64,000 bases of DNA from Benincasa hispida (GCF_009727055.1 NC_052351.1:57891285-57955284), one strand, 5' to 3'; positions 1-11,140 are shown, counted from the stretch's first letter. Notes: generated by a model not told the origin, from the sequence alone. Program-made: numbers and translations.

Positions 1-545
1 TTAATCATATGAATGAGATTCATATACTATAGGTTACGAGAGAAATATGTATTTTAATATAATTCAAATGCATTANNNNNNNNNNNNNNNCCCCCCATCC
101 TGATATCTCTTTCATCAAAAGGGTTGATTCAAGATTGGTTATTGGAATGTACTGCAAAAAAAAGAATCTCACTCAATTCTCTCAAAGAAGATCTCTCACT
201 CTTAATAAAATTTTGTAGAATAATTTCTTTGTAAAATCATCTTTCACTTCTCTAAAAGGTTGGATCCCACCATCCGGTTTTTTCTTGAGGATAGCAAGGC
301 AACACTAGTGGTAGTGTCTCATTGGATCTTGTTCAAGAGGCAAGTTTGATGTAGTGGGAATTCATACGGAACGATATTACGTTCAAGACGGTCTTCAAAG
401 GTAGGTTTCTTTCTCCTTGTTAAAACATGATTTATATGTTTATCATGTACTGTTTACATTTTTTCTCTGCTTTTCTTGATTTTCCAAAACTAAATTCAAT
501 TGTACACATATTCACACGCTTTCACATTGGGATTCGATCCTTTCA
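1..545 (+). mobile_element. 3' part of a Ty1/copia LTR
   Basis: AT-rich start followed by a segment ending in GGGATTCGATCCTTTCA, the same type of LTR end seen at 28,567 and 32,479 (both are preceded by a CTTCCGCTTGGGATTC-like stretch). The phrase GTCTTCAAAGGTA upstream is also shared with the copia LTRs ending at 11,126 and 51,533. No primer-binding site follows, so this is probably a solo or truncated LTR whose 5' part lies outside the window. Confidence 0.6.
76..90. other. Assembly gap (15 N)
   Basis: Fifteen consecutive N inside the left-edge LTR, followed by six C. The short round length suggests a scaffold or polishing artefact rather than a measured distance. Confidence 0.99.
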
Positions 546-1780
546 CAACATGCATGGAAACACTAACAAGAGAGGTTTTTTGTTCTCTTGTCTTTTATTT
601 TCGTTGGACTTTGATTGGAGATACATTGGGGACAATGCATCGATTTATGTTGGGGGTGGTGGTTATATACGCATGTCTGGAAAGTCATTAAGCATCTGAG
701 CTCGGACTTTGTGGTTGATTGATGATATGTTATTGTGCTGCATGTAATGTGAAGATGACTTTTTGTGATAAGCTTTAGATAACTATTATTCACATTGTTT
801 AGCATTCACAAAAATGTATGCATGATTTTGGGCGAAATTAAAAAATTTTTCTTGATTCCCTTTCATTTCTCGTTTAGGATCTCGAATGCTTATGATTGAG
901 TTATTTGGTCCATATGCTTGTTGTTACTCCGAAAGGCCTAGGTGATAGTCATCAAGATTTCTCAAAGTCAACCAAGAAATGTATGATTAGATTTTTTTTT
1001 TTTTGAACTATTGTTGTAGAGTAAAGGCCACTTAAATAAAGAAAGTTGTGAAAAGAAAGCTTATTATAGAGGAAATGAAAGTTTGTATGTTATTTTTGAA
1101 GGGGATTACTCCTTTTTCTTAGGGATATGATTAACCCTGGGTGACTATAACACCTATAGTGTTCCTTTGTGCTAAAGTATCCTGGAGAAACGAGTAAGCT
1201 TCAATGCCTTCTAAGGAGATGTTGTTCGTAGTTGGATGTCTTTCACGTAACCCGTATGGATAAGCGAAAACGAAGGTAACATGTCTAGACAAGGTTTCTC
1301 CTTTTGTTTAAAGAGAAAAATCGATAAATAGTTTGGTTTCCATAAGTTTTACATTGCCAATTTGGGTATATGAAGCTTAATGCTTGATTCTTCAAGTCAG
1401 AGTAGGGGGGAAAAAAGCTAAGGGTCGAATAAAACCTTCTTCGGCTAGTAAATACCTAGATAGGATCAACTAAGCACACACACATACAAGAAATAGAGAA
1501 TCAAATTTAAATTTCGTAATTGAGTGCATGCATTTGAATAATTCTATCCTTATGAATTTTGTTGTTATCTTTAGCCTTGAGATTAGAGTCACTCATTTGT
1601 AGCATAAGATTCATCTCTATATTTTGTTTGCCTTGCTCGAGTACGAGTTAACCTTAGGTTACGGGTGTTTAATCTCTCTCGAAAAGAGCTATTTATGTGT
1701 CGTTAATCTTGCTTGCTTATTATGTATAATGTGTTTAAATATATTTTATAGGAATTTGAGCAAATCATGCATTTTAGAGC
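546..1780 (+). mobile_element. Athila-like 3' untranslated region, non-coding
   Basis: No coding remnant is visible. Two G/purine-rich tracts (626-662, with TTGGGGACAATG and TTGGGGGTGGTGG; and 1,401-1,417, GGGGGGAAAAAAG) resemble the 3' untranslated and polypurine area of Athila/Tat elements, which carry a similar TTGGGGAC signature upstream of the 3' LTR. The assignment rests on this resemblance only; the exact boundaries are uncertain. Confidence 0.4.
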
Positions 1781-2485
1781 GTTACATGCCATTCAAGGTT
1801 GATTTGGAGCTATCAAAAGTGAAATCAAAGACCCGAGGCTTCAAAGAAAATGAAAAGACGAAAATGCCCCTGAGGCTAGCACAACGATGCCATGCACGAA
1901 GATATGCACTGTGCCTAAAGGCAGAATGCACCATCAAGCGAGAGTGCCATGGCGCTCCAGAGATTAACAGAAGTTCGAAGCGTTTGCATGTGCACGCATA
2001 GCATGCGAAAACCGCTGCATGGCCCAACAACACCCCCTTCCCACATACACTACGATAAATGGGTAGACTGTCATGATGCTATCCTGTGGTGTCGCAACAC
2101 TACCTCAAATTTTATAAATGCCTCTTCAATTTTCTAGGGTTTATACATTGAAATCGATAGAGGCCAAAGTGGAGCCTAATTTTGTTTTTCTTCTTCTTCT
2201 TCTATCTTTCCAACTTCATTAGGTTAAATTTTTAATTTCATTTATGTTGTAATCATGGATTGGAGCTCTCTCCTTTACTCTTCATCTATGGATTGTAGAG
2301 GTATGTAGTATTTATCTAGTTAGAGAGCAAGAACCTATGTATTTTCTTGAGATTTCTTGTTGAATGAATTTTGCATACTGTTTTAGGTATTCTTTGAATC
2401 TTCTTTAATTTCTAGATGTATTTTTGTGTGTTGGCGATTCCCTCATAGATATCTATTGCCCTTGCTAATCAATTTATAGCATCAT
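1781..2485 (+). mobile_element. Athila/Tat-type LTR fragment
   Basis: The segment around 2,090-2,200 (GTCGCAACACTAC, then TTTATAAATG, then ATCGATAGAGG) parallels the LTR at 16,480-16,560 (GTCGCAACACTATG, ACTATAAATAG, ATCGATGGAGG). The following T-rich stretch, with a TTGTAATCATGGATTGGAG-like phrase, matches the same downstream area. It therefore looks like the U3/R part of a related LTR. The short translations across it are of low complexity and probably not genes. Confidence 0.45.
2112..2118 (+). promoter_or_regulatory. LTR TATA box
   Basis: TATAAAT, sited like the TATAAATAG of the related LTR at 16,50x, after the GTCGCAACACTA phrase. Probably the remnant promoter of the LTR. Confidence 0.35.
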
Positions 2486-2884
2486 CACGGCCCCCCCTCA
2501 AATGTCCAGCCATAGTCACCTAAGCAACAATTAGTTAATCATGTATTTTACGGCTAATATAAAATGCATGCTTTAACTAGGTTCAAAGATAAAGTTGATT
2601 AATTGGTTAGGCTACCCATTGATTAATCACACAATGGAATCCTTAATCTTAATACAAATATTTAATCCTAGATGGCTGCTATTGAACATAATAAGACTAA
2701 AACTACTTAGTTTAATTAGAGTCTTTGGCTTTAATTATTAATTAGAGCATTTGCTTAGTTTAATCAAACGATTCAGTTGCCTATAGCGTCATTGAGTTAA
2801 GTTAGACTAAGTAGGTTGTTGTGCATGTACAAATATAATGCAGGTTGTTATGCATGTATAAATAGAATGCATGTTCTATTAATG

Positions 2885-3020
2885 GAAATCAATGATCGAG
2901 TAAGCCATCGAGCATTAAGTATGCCATCGAACATCGAGTAAGCCAACGAGCATTGAGTTTTCCATCGAGTAATTACCAAAATACCATCACGTATTCCATC
3001 GAGCATCGAGTTTTGCATAA
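2885..3020 (+). repeat. ATCGAG short-repeat cluster in LTR U3
   Basis: About eight copies of CATCGAG or near versions, alternating with GTAAGCC/GTAATTACC. The phrase ATCGAGTAATTACCAAAA recurs nearly unchanged in the LTR at 16,211. Confidence 0.6.
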
Positions 3021-3131
3021 GTGGTCAGCTTTAAGCACTAATAAATCCGGACAGTTTGATTAATCTTGAACCATAAGCCGTTAATGGATGAGGTGGCATG
3101 ATAGGATTTCATGCAAGTGTGTGTCCGGAAG

Positions 3132-3138
3132 TATAAAA
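3132..3138 (+). promoter_or_regulatory. Putative LTR TATA box
   Basis: TATAAAA in the context GGAAGTATAAAAGAGAAG, between the repeat-rich U3 and the leader duplication. Confidence 0.4.
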
Positions 3139-4299
3139 GAGAAGATGAAATTCAAAAGACCGTTTTGGACAACTCCTCCGTGAAAATTGAATGATCTTGG
3201 TGTCATCGGAAAGCTGTGTGAGTCTAGTTTCTGAAGCCGGGCTACTAAAAGAAAATCTCATCGAACGAAGACCGGAGAAGAAAGAAAGTGACGAAGGGTT
3301 TAGTTCTCGGGCGAATCCGGATCATCGATGAATAATTGAAACTCTAGGTCGAATTACATGAAGTTTTAAGCTGAAATTTTAAGGTAATGCTGTTGACACC
3401 ATTTTAAGCAAGTTTGTAGAAGGAATTTGCATAAGATAAGGTCTGGAAGTCGAGTTAGATATTTTGGATGTTGAAACTGGAAATTGTTAAACAAGCAGGC
3501 AGTAGCTTGAATTGGAACCAATGATGAAGATTTGAAGCTCCAGATCAAATCACGAAGACTCTTAAGCTAAATTTTTGAGGTAGTGTTTTTAACTCAATTC
3601 TAAGCAAGTTTGTAGAAGGAATTTTCTTAATATGAGTACTAGAATTCGTGTTATTTACGTTAGAATTTGAATCTGGAATCTGTTGAACAAGCATGTAGCT
3701 ACTTGGCAAGAATAAGCAAGCAGCTTGATTGGTTGTTGTGTGGAAGAAGGCAATCACTTGAAGTGTAAGACCTTTAAATTTGACTAAGTCGACCCTAAGG
3801 TAGTTTATGAAAAGTAAAATGCGATGATAATAAATGTGAGCTTGGTTTACAGAGTAGTCTCAAAAGAGGGACCAATGTAATAGCTAAAGTGTCGTTCTTA
3901 TGTGTAGGAGCAACGCCCATAGGAGAAGTTTGCAAAGCTTGAGGAAACTAAGATCAAGACCCGCGAGTGAATTTAAATGCTTTAATTTTTTTGCAAATAT
4001 TTTACCAAAAGATTTAGTAATCTATGTTTACTGAAAGCTATTCAGGATAACTAGTTTCCAATAGTTTTCCGAAATAACACATCTCTTAAATGTAATGTTA
4101 TACATTGATCAAGAATGCTATTAAGTATGTTTAAGTTATGAACTTCAATGATCCTGAGTATGTGTTAGGTTTGAATGCCTTAAGGAATCTAAGTTTTAGT
4201 AAAGGTGAAATATTCCTTAGAAATATGAGTAGCTTAGTTCTAAAGGACTAAAATATGAAGGTAATAGAGTTAAGTCCTAGGTATGAATTCTGATGACAG

Positions 4300-4640
4300 G
4301 ATCAAGCAACGATGCGCGCTAAGCGATACGATGAAGTGCTACGCGATAGCACTGAGAGATCGTTTAGTCGTGGAGCTAAGAAATCGTGTAGATAAATATT
4401 ATGCAACACGATGATGTTCTATACGATGGAGCTAAGCGATCGTTTAACTACGGCGGATACTAAACGATGACTTGAATGTACTAGGCGATGGTGTTAAGCG
4501 ATCACTTAGTATTATGCGATAGAACTAAGCGATCGTCTAGTCCTATGCGATAGAGCTAAACGATCATTTAGGTTTCAGCAAACACTATGTGATCGTGTAC
4601 TTCCTCTCAGCTTAAGGCGATGACACTAGACGATTACCTT
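4300..4640 (+). repeat. Palindromic GATCGTTTAG-motif array, copy 1
   Basis: Irregularly spaced half-sites GCGATCGTTTAG, CTAAACGAT and GCGATAG in both orientations. The motif is its own reverse complement around GATC, so the tract can fold into many hairpins. Homologous to 11,440-12,040. Confidence 0.8.
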
Positions 4641-6430
4641 CAGTGATGCACAATCAGCCTTAGTAGCACTTTGAGGTTGGACCGAGAGTAGCCGGTTCGA
4701 TCAGTTTACTCAAGGTTCAATCCGGTTCAGCCTCAAATGGTTTTGGTTGGTCCGATTCAGGCTTTTTGGTCCGGTTCAGACTCATCCAGCCCAGTTCAAG
4801 TTGTTTGGGTTTGGTTTGGAGCAATTCGAGCAGTTCAAAGACAGTTATGAAGCTGTTTGTAATAGGTAGTTATTTGTTTGCTTGTTTATGCCAAAACGAA
4901 AACCATAACAGTTAGTATTTAATTATTTATGCATGAGATGTATGTGATAATGGAATAATTCATGTATATGCATACAGTATGCCATGTAGATTTAAAATCT
5001 CACCGTAGCAAGCATGTTACATGCATTGACAGTATGTTATAATTGTTATAATATATAGTACGCATGTTAGGGTTATGTTTAATATAATAGTTATGTTAGA
5101 TACCTTTGTTGAATGTTGTGGATGTTAAGCATATCTAAATTTTGTAAGTTGTTATAAAATTGGTTAGACGTTTAAAATCTATAACAAAGAACAGTTGCAT
5201 GCTCACTTAGGTTAATAACTAAAACACGGTTATAAAATCATATCGGTTCATAAATCTGTCTAAGGCTGGGGTACTTAAGTTGACTGTTTACAGAAAAACC
5301 TCCTACCTAGGGATTATGACCGAAATAATTGAGCGAAAAATTGGTAACCGGTTTTATGAGCATACGTGAGTGATGTGAGCTAATAAAATGGTTTATCACC
5401 TAGACATCGTAAGTTAAAATCCAATAATAAGACTTATACTTGGATAAACCACATAGACTTAGGGTTGTTTTACTAGCCAAAAAGAACCTAAGTATAAATC
5501 TACCCAAATAGAACACTTCATTGGCAGTTTAATAACTTCTATATGATAGAGTTATTAGAAAACATCAGTTGGAGATTAATAACATATATGATACGTTATT
5601 TTTAGCTCTCACGTCTTTAAGAGTTCACAATCCAGATTTAAGTGGTACTTCGTGTCACCCTAGAAGTGACCTCTATTCGGAAAGTATTTTTTAGATTAAA
5701 TCTATATTTCGGTGAATAAGGGGAAGTTTTTCAAATATAAGTCTATTATTCGATATATAGATTTCAACTACCACATCTCCACATAGTTTATGCCATGAGA
5801 TTCATATGATGCTTCGTGTCACCCTTGAAGTGGCCTTCATTCGGAAAGTGTTTTGTATGAGTCAAAATCAAGGTAAACAGAGGAAGTAGTTCATAGTAAG
5901 TAGGTGAAGGTATGTATCAATATATCCTACGGTCTCCTCCATTAGTCTGAACTGTGAGATTCCTATGTTACGCATGTTGGTTTGCTTTAGGCGGCCTTTT
6001 GCTAGTTGTTTAACGACGGCTATCCCCTCAGAATGTTGTAACATAGAATTCGAAACAACCCAGGCTTTAGTAAAATGAATAGTCTTATAGTTCCGTCTTG
6101 GATGTTGTCTCCTATCTTAGAGGCAAATTCATATCGTTCTATAGAATTTGAAAATGGCAGTTCACACTTATAAGAATTACGAAGTTGTTAGTAAAGATCT
6201 TGACCGAAAACGATAACTAGGAATAAGAGTTATTCCAGAGATAGTGTTTGGTCAAAATTGTTTGTTTTAGTGAAGGAGTATCTAACTGCCCCTTGGTAGC
6301 ACATATTCTGACTCACTAAATATCATTGCAAATAAATAATGGTTATGGGTACATTATTATATTTTTTCTAAAACATGATTTTGAATTTAGTTACAATTTG
6401 CTAATTAGAGTTTGTTTGAATTTTATCAGC
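4300..6430 (+). mobile_element. copia-1 leader (5' untranslated region)
   Basis: Collinear with 11,668-13,490, which directly follows a complete LTR and primer-binding site, so this is the leader of a copia element whose own 5' LTR and first part of the leader are missing. It starts with a dense GATCGTTTAG-type repeat tract (to 4,640), then an AT-rich stretch, and ends just before the gag start. No open coding remnant is present. Two near-identical cassettes at about 5,650 and 5,815 (TTCGTGTCACCCT...GAAGTG) are internal repeats of the leader. Confidence 0.75.
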
Positions 6431-6661
6431 ATGTCGAATTCTAATATACTCACTTTCGATGTACATACCAGTAAAATCAAATCGATAAACAAATTACTAG
6501 CGGTTGATAATACCAACAGAGTTTTAACAGAGGATTGTCCTCTATCTCCCAACTCATCTGAAATTATGAATTATGTAGATGAGAATCCACAATTCGAACA
6601 ACAAGATAAATATGATTTACTTGTTATCGAAGCATGTTTAGTGGAAAACGATAAGATCTAG
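6431..6661 (+). pseudogene. copia-1 gag remnant with internal deletion
   Basis: Starts at the ATG of MSNSNIL, the usual beginning of this copia gag, and then shows VLTEDCP, a conserved piece of the gag N-terminal domain (also seen in copia-D as VLTEDCPQVP). Directly after it the reading jumps to YDLLVIEACLVEND, which in copia-D lies at the very end of gag just before the protease. Most of gag, including any zinc knuckle, is therefore deleted. It ends in TAG where the protease Trp (of the WI-DSGA type) would be expected. Gag would form the cytoplasmic virus-like particle; this copy cannot. Confidence 0.75.
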
Positions 6662-7029
6662 ATAATTGATTCAAGTGCCGCTATCATGTATATACTATCT
6701 CACATGAAACAAGTTCTCGGAGACAGTTGACAGAAGGTGAAACAATTTTTAAGGTAGGTACCAGGGAGATGGTTTTAGCTGAAGCAGTGGGAGATATGAA
6801 GTATTTATAGGAGATAAGTACATTTATTTGAAAAATGTATATTATATTCCTTCTATGAAAAGGAATATAATTTTAGTCTCCTGTTTGCTAGAATAAAATT
6901 ATAAAGTTTATTTAAAAAATGGTGAAGTGTTCATCATAATGGGAAATAAACAGATTTGCTCTGCAAAATTAGAAAATAACTTATACATGTTAAAACCAAC
7001 TGAGGTCAAAGCTGTTTTGAACTTAAAAG
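6662..7029 (+). pseudogene. copia-1 protease remnant
   Basis: Translation begins IIDSSA, matching the aspartic-protease active-site context WI(I/V)DSGA with Gly replaced by Ser. Downstream, in shifting frames, one can follow the usual region through to the LENNLYMLKPTE-like stretch at about 6,970. There are several stops and frameshifts. The protease would process the Gag-Pol polyprotein; this copy is dead. Confidence 0.7.
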
Positions 7030-7281
7030 ATGTTTAAAACTACTGGGACTCATAAGAAGAGGAAGATTTCTCCAAATTCCTATTTTTGGCACTTGAGACT
7101 AGGTCACATAAATCTCAGCAAGATTGAGAGATTGGTTAAGAACGGTCTTTTAAACAAGTTGGAAGATAGTTCATTACCACCATGTGGGTCCCGTATTGAA
7201 GGTAAAATGACAAAAAGAACTTTTTCTAGAAAACATCTTAGAGCCAAAGAAACCCTAGAGGCGATTCACTTAGACCTCTAA
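7030..7281 (+). pseudogene. copia-1 GAG-pre-integrase (zinc-binding) segment
   Basis: An open stretch of 83 codons. WHLRLGHINLSKIERLVKNG is the characteristic GAG-pre-integrase block of Ty1/copia Pol, which carries the His pair of the integrase zinc-binding module. It is in a different frame from the protease remnant upstream and closes with TAA just before the integrase core, so it is a frameshifted part of one polyprotein and not a separate gene. Confidence 0.85.
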
Positions 7282-7960
7282 ATGTTAGAGCAAGAGGAGG
7301 GTATGAATATTTCATCAGTTTTATAGATGATTATTCTAGGTATGGGCATATTTACCTTATGCACCAAAAGTTTGAAACTTTTGAAAAGTTCAAAGAGTTT
7401 AAGGCTGAGGTTGAGAACCAATTAGGTAAAAAGATTAAAACACTTTGATCGGATCGAGGTGGTGAGTATATGGACATAGAATTCCATAACTATTTGATAG
7501 AACATGGAATTCAGTCTCAACTCACAAGCCCTAGTACACCTCAGCAGAACGGTGTAGCGAAAAGGAGAAACAGAACCTTGTTGGATATGGTTCGTTCCAT
7601 GATAAGTTATGCTCAGTTACCAAATTCTTTTTGGGGACACGCAGTTGGGACTGTGGTGTATATTTTGAACATGGTTCTCTCGAAAAGTGTTTCTGAAACA
7701 ACTTACGAGCTCTGAAGAGGACGTAAAGGAAATTTATATCACTTCAGAATTTAGGGTTGTCCAGCACATGTGTTGGTACAAAATCCTAAAAAACTAGAAC
7801 ATCGTTCAAAAGTATGTCTATTTGTAGGCTACCCAAATGAAACTAGAAGTGGTCTCTTTTATGATCCTTATGAAGATATGATATTTGTATCGACAAATGC
7901 AACCATCCTAGAGGAAGATTATATAAAGGACCATCAACCTCGCAGTAAGCTAGTAATAGC
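7279..7960 (+). pseudogene. copia-1 integrase core, inactivated
   Basis: The rve-type integrase domain is readable across three stops. The first Asp is in FIDDYSRYG (about 7,320) and the second in SDRGGEY (about 7,450, directly after a TGA). The third acidic residue is absent: the STPQQNGVA block continues with K-R-R-N-R-T where family members have E-R-R-N-R-T (codon AAA instead of GAA, about 7,559). The C-terminal part has HSKVCLFVGYP, typical of copia. Integrase would insert cDNA into chromosomes. The change and the stops make this copy inactive. Confidence 0.85.
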
Positions 7961-8900
7961 AGAAATGTCCAGAGAAACGACAAATGTATCAACAAGAGTT
8001 GTTGATCGATCAGGTCCTTCAACAAGAGTTGTTGATAGAGCAGGTCCGTCTACAAGAGTTGTTGATGAAACTGATACTTCACATCCTTCTCAAGAATTGA
8101 GAATGCCTCATCGTAGTGGGAGGGATGTGCAACAGCTTGACCGGTACATGGGTTTAATTGAAACTCAAATCATCATACCAGATTATGGTTTAGAGGATCC
8201 ATCGTCTTTTAATCAAGCAATGAATGTTGTGGACAAAGACCAATGGATTAAAGCCATGGACCTTGAAATAGAACCTATGTATTTCAATTCTGTCTGGGAT
8301 CTTGTAGATCAACCTGATGGGGTAAAACTTATCGGTTAGAAATGGATCTACAAGAGAAAACGAGACCAAGTTGGTAAGGTACAGACCTACAAAGCTAGAC
8401 TTGTAGTAAAAGGGTTTACCCAAAGAGAGGGGTTAGATTTTGAAGAAACTTTCTCTCCAATTGTCATGATAAAGACTATTAGAATACTCTTGTCCATAGC
8501 CACATTTTATGATTATGAAATATGGCAAATGGATGTCAAGATAGCTTTTCTGAATGGCTATCTTGAAGAGAGTATCTATATGTCTCAACCAAAAGGGTTT
8601 ATACAGTAGGGTCAAGAGCAAAAAGTTTGCAAGCTTAATCGATCCATTTATGGATTAAAAAAAGCTTATATATCCTGGAATATGAGATTTGACGCTGTGA
8701 TCAAATTTTATGGCTTTAAACAAAATATTGACGAACCCTGTGTATACAAGAAAATCGTCAACAAAACTATCGCTTTTTTGGTGTTGTATATTGATGATAT
8801 CCACTCATTGGGAATGAGGTAGAATATTTAGCTAACGTTAAGAGATGGCTGGCTTCACAATTCCAAATGAAAGATTTGGGAAAAGCATAGTATGTTATTG
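7961..8900 (+). pseudogene. copia-1 linker and reverse transcriptase remnant
   Basis: A linker with a threefold STRVVDR-type repeat (about 7,990-8,080) leads into the copia reverse transcriptase (RVT_2 type). Readable blocks are W-I-K-A-M (about 8,247), KWIYKRKR after a TAG (8,337-8,339), KARLVVKGFTQ, DFEETFSPI, MDVKIAFLNG (first catalytic Asp region) and the active site as VLYIDDI (about 8,787). A TAG lies near 8,607. After the active site the frame is lost, and sequence between the palm/thumb and RNase H is deleted. This enzyme would copy element RNA into DNA; the copy is non-functional. Confidence 0.85.
7990..8080 (+). repeat. Threefold 33-bp coding minisatellite in copia-1
   Basis: Three tandem copies of a unit reading ACAAGAGTTGTTGAT plus a variable tail, encoding TRVVDR(S/A)GPS-like 11-residue repeats in the integrase-RT linker. 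Copia-D has a related but degenerate pair (TRVVERA, TRIVDIG) at the corresponding place. Confidence 0.8.
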
Positions 8901-8923
8901 TATCCAAATAGCTCAAAAAAATC

Positions 8924-9205
8924 TTGACAGATCTGGAAGTAGTTCCGAATATACACCTGCCTGTCACTCTCTATCGTGACAATAGTGGAGCAATTGCAAA
9001 TTCAAAGGAACTACGAAGACATAAAAGGGGAAAGCGCATCAAACGGAAGTACCATCTCATCAGGAAGATTGTACACATAGGAGACGTTATTGTCACTCAG
9101 ATTGCTTCCAAAGACAACTTAGCTGATCCATTTACAAAGGCCCTCTTGGCTAAAGTGTTCGAGGGTCACCTAGTAGGACTAGGCTTACGAGTTTTGTATC
9201 ACTAG
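8924..9205 (+). pseudogene. copia-1 RNase H C-terminal part
   Basis: The last readable part of Pol: YRDNSGAIANSKE (family form: DN-A), then K-R-I-K-R-K-Y-H-L-I-R (HI-RK-H-type block) and ASKDNLADPFTKAL, typical of copia RNase H, ending in TAG. The N-terminal half is joined to RT by a deletion. RNase H would degrade the RNA strand during reverse transcription. A short gap of 136 bp leads to the 3' LTR. Confidence 0.85.
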
Positions 9206-9316
9206 GGTAAGTGGGAGAATTTGTGGGTATTGTAATGCCCTGGTTTATGTTATTTGTACATTTTATTCTCTCCATGTAAACTCAACATTGTATATATTTG
9301 TATATATTGATCCACT

Positions 9317-9341
9317 GGAGTTTTAGTCCAAGTGGGAGTAT
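9317..9341 (+). other. Polypurine tract of copia-1
   Basis: CCAAGTGGGAGTATTG lies directly before the LTR start at 9,342. An AAGTGGGAGTAT tract immediately 5' of TGTTGGG is the standard plus-strand primer site in copia elements. Confidence 0.75.
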
Positions 9342-11126
9342 TGTTGGGTTTTATGTCCTAAAATCTCGAACTTTGGAAAATAATAAACATCTTTTATGAT
9401 CAATATACTTGTTATTGATTTCATAAATTGTACAAAAGTCTAAATCCAGACCCACGACTATTGTATGAGTACTTGAACTTTATGTGGAGACATAATAGTG
9501 GATTAGGTTTGAGTAAATAGTCAAAATGATCTATGGTACATGAATGAGGTTAGGTACTTTATTCTGGTAATACCATTGGATGCGCCCTACTCTGTAGTTG
9601 TTACAAAGAGTTGGAAAGTGCTACATACGATGTGATTCGAATTCGTACATGTTACGACTTAATGAGTGGGGGCGTCATATGCAATGAGTTTGCATAAGAT
9701 CATGACCAAGAAATAAATCACTCTTACTTTATAATGTCATTTACTTTTTAAGACTAACTATTTCACCTAGATGACCTAGGTAATTCGATCTTAATCCTGA
9801 GCTAACTATGAACTCCTGTTTATTAGGGATTGCCCTTAGATTTGCATAGTTGAGGGTTGGCTCAACAACGCCGGCTCAATAAGACTCCCATTTCAGGGGT
9901 AAGACCGAATAGATAGCTAGGGACATAGGGTGCAAGACGGAGTTCACGCCTACCCAATTTAGGGATAAAAGAAAGGTTGTTCTCTCAAGTACTTAATCCA
10001 GGTCTTGAACAAGGGGCCCCACCCTCTCATTGGGCTGAGAGAGTTTGGATTAGTGATTGGATCACAAACTAGTTGTTCATTAGAGGATCAGTAGAAACTT
10101 GAGAAATAAGACGTAATCTCGGGGGTAAAATAGATATTTGACCCAACCGTTATTACGAACAACTTGTGAAGGGTCGACTTGTTGATTATGGTTAAATCAT
10201 GTGAACATAATATATCTACAGTGAGGGGAGTTCAACTATGGGCTATAGTGGAGTGTCCCATTAGTTAACGAATGGGGATTAGATCGGACTAATGAGTTTA
10301 ACCGATTAATCTTGAATCGTTGGAGCCCATGCTCTGTAGGTCTACGAGGTCCCCCTACTAGCTCGTAAATGGATAAACTTTAGGGTAGCTTGGGAAATTA
10401 ATTTGAAACGTTCAAATTAAACGGAACAAGAGAATATATATTTTAATATGATTTAAATATATGAAGATGATTATTGTGTAAAAATTAATTTATATTTGAT
10501 ATTAAATTAATTAGTATTTTAAACTAATTTATGAAATTAATTTAAGAAAACCAATTTTCAATTAAAATGGTTTTAAAATCATTTTATGTTTTGAAAGAAA
10601 AATGAAAATTCGTTATGTTGCACAAAATGGAAAATGAGTTTTTTCCATTACCTTCATCTTCATGCTCACACAAAGGTCCTTATCCTCTCTTCATTGATTC
10701 TCCAAACATGAACTGCAAGCCATGCACTCCACTTCTTTGCATGTTCATCACAATATATAAAAAAGTTTGGAGTCATTTGAGATGAATTTAATGCAGAATT
10801 TTTTAGAGAAAAATTTATGTGAGAAGAGATTGTCTTCTTTGTTTGGCTGCTGTGAGTTCTTCTTGGTTTTTCACTTCTTCAAGCGGCTCATTAGTCCCAC
10901 AACTCTGCCTAAATCTCCAAAAGGATAGTAGGGAAGGCTTTGAGGTGGTTCACGGTGATATCAAGTGAAGACAGTTGCTGTACATTCGTTTTCTTGGAGA
11001 GTTCTTCAAAGGTATGATCTTAAAACCCACATTTTAGAAAAGCATGCTTTAGTTTTATTCAAAATTAGTGAATTTGAATGTTTATGGATCCTTGATACTT
11101 CTGCTACATGTTATTTAACTCTTTCA
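9342..11126 (+). mobile_element. Complete copia-1 LTR (1,785 bp)
   Basis: Begins TGTTGGGTTTTATGTCC immediately after the polypurine tract and ends CTCTTTCA, with AT and a primer-binding site following. It is both the 3' LTR of copia-1 and the 5' LTR of the truncated copy downstream. It contains no gene; the short 90-codon translation at 10,965-11,237 is part of the LTR end and the following leader. Confidence 0.9.
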
Positions 11127-11128
11127 AT

Positions 11129-11140
11129 TGGTATCAGAGC
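11129..11140 (+). other. Primer-binding site (initiator tRNA-Met)
   Basis: TGGTATCAGAGC, two bases after the LTR end. This is the classic copia primer site complementary to the 3' end of initiator methionine tRNA. Its presence after a 3' LTR shows a tandem arrangement. Confidence 0.95.

Larger units (their letters stand above)
2490..4295 (+). mobile_element. Ty3/gypsy-type LTR, fragmentary
   Basis: Gene-free. It has LTR-like order: a U3 with repeated ATCGAG hexamers (2,890-3,020), TATAAAA at 3,132-3,138, and a downstream leader-like section containing a degenerate direct duplication (about 3,329-3,520 and 3,528-3,720, offset 196 bp; both copies share TAAGCAAGTTTGTAGAAGGA). The right edge is set by the start of similarity to the copia leader at 11,668. 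No TG...CA termini or target duplication could be fixed, so the family assignment is tentative. Confidence 0.4.

Noticed and set aside
1624..2137. Open frames of 62-125 codons on both strands
   Set aside because: They lie over an LTR-like region with TATA box, overlap each other on opposite strands and show no domain.
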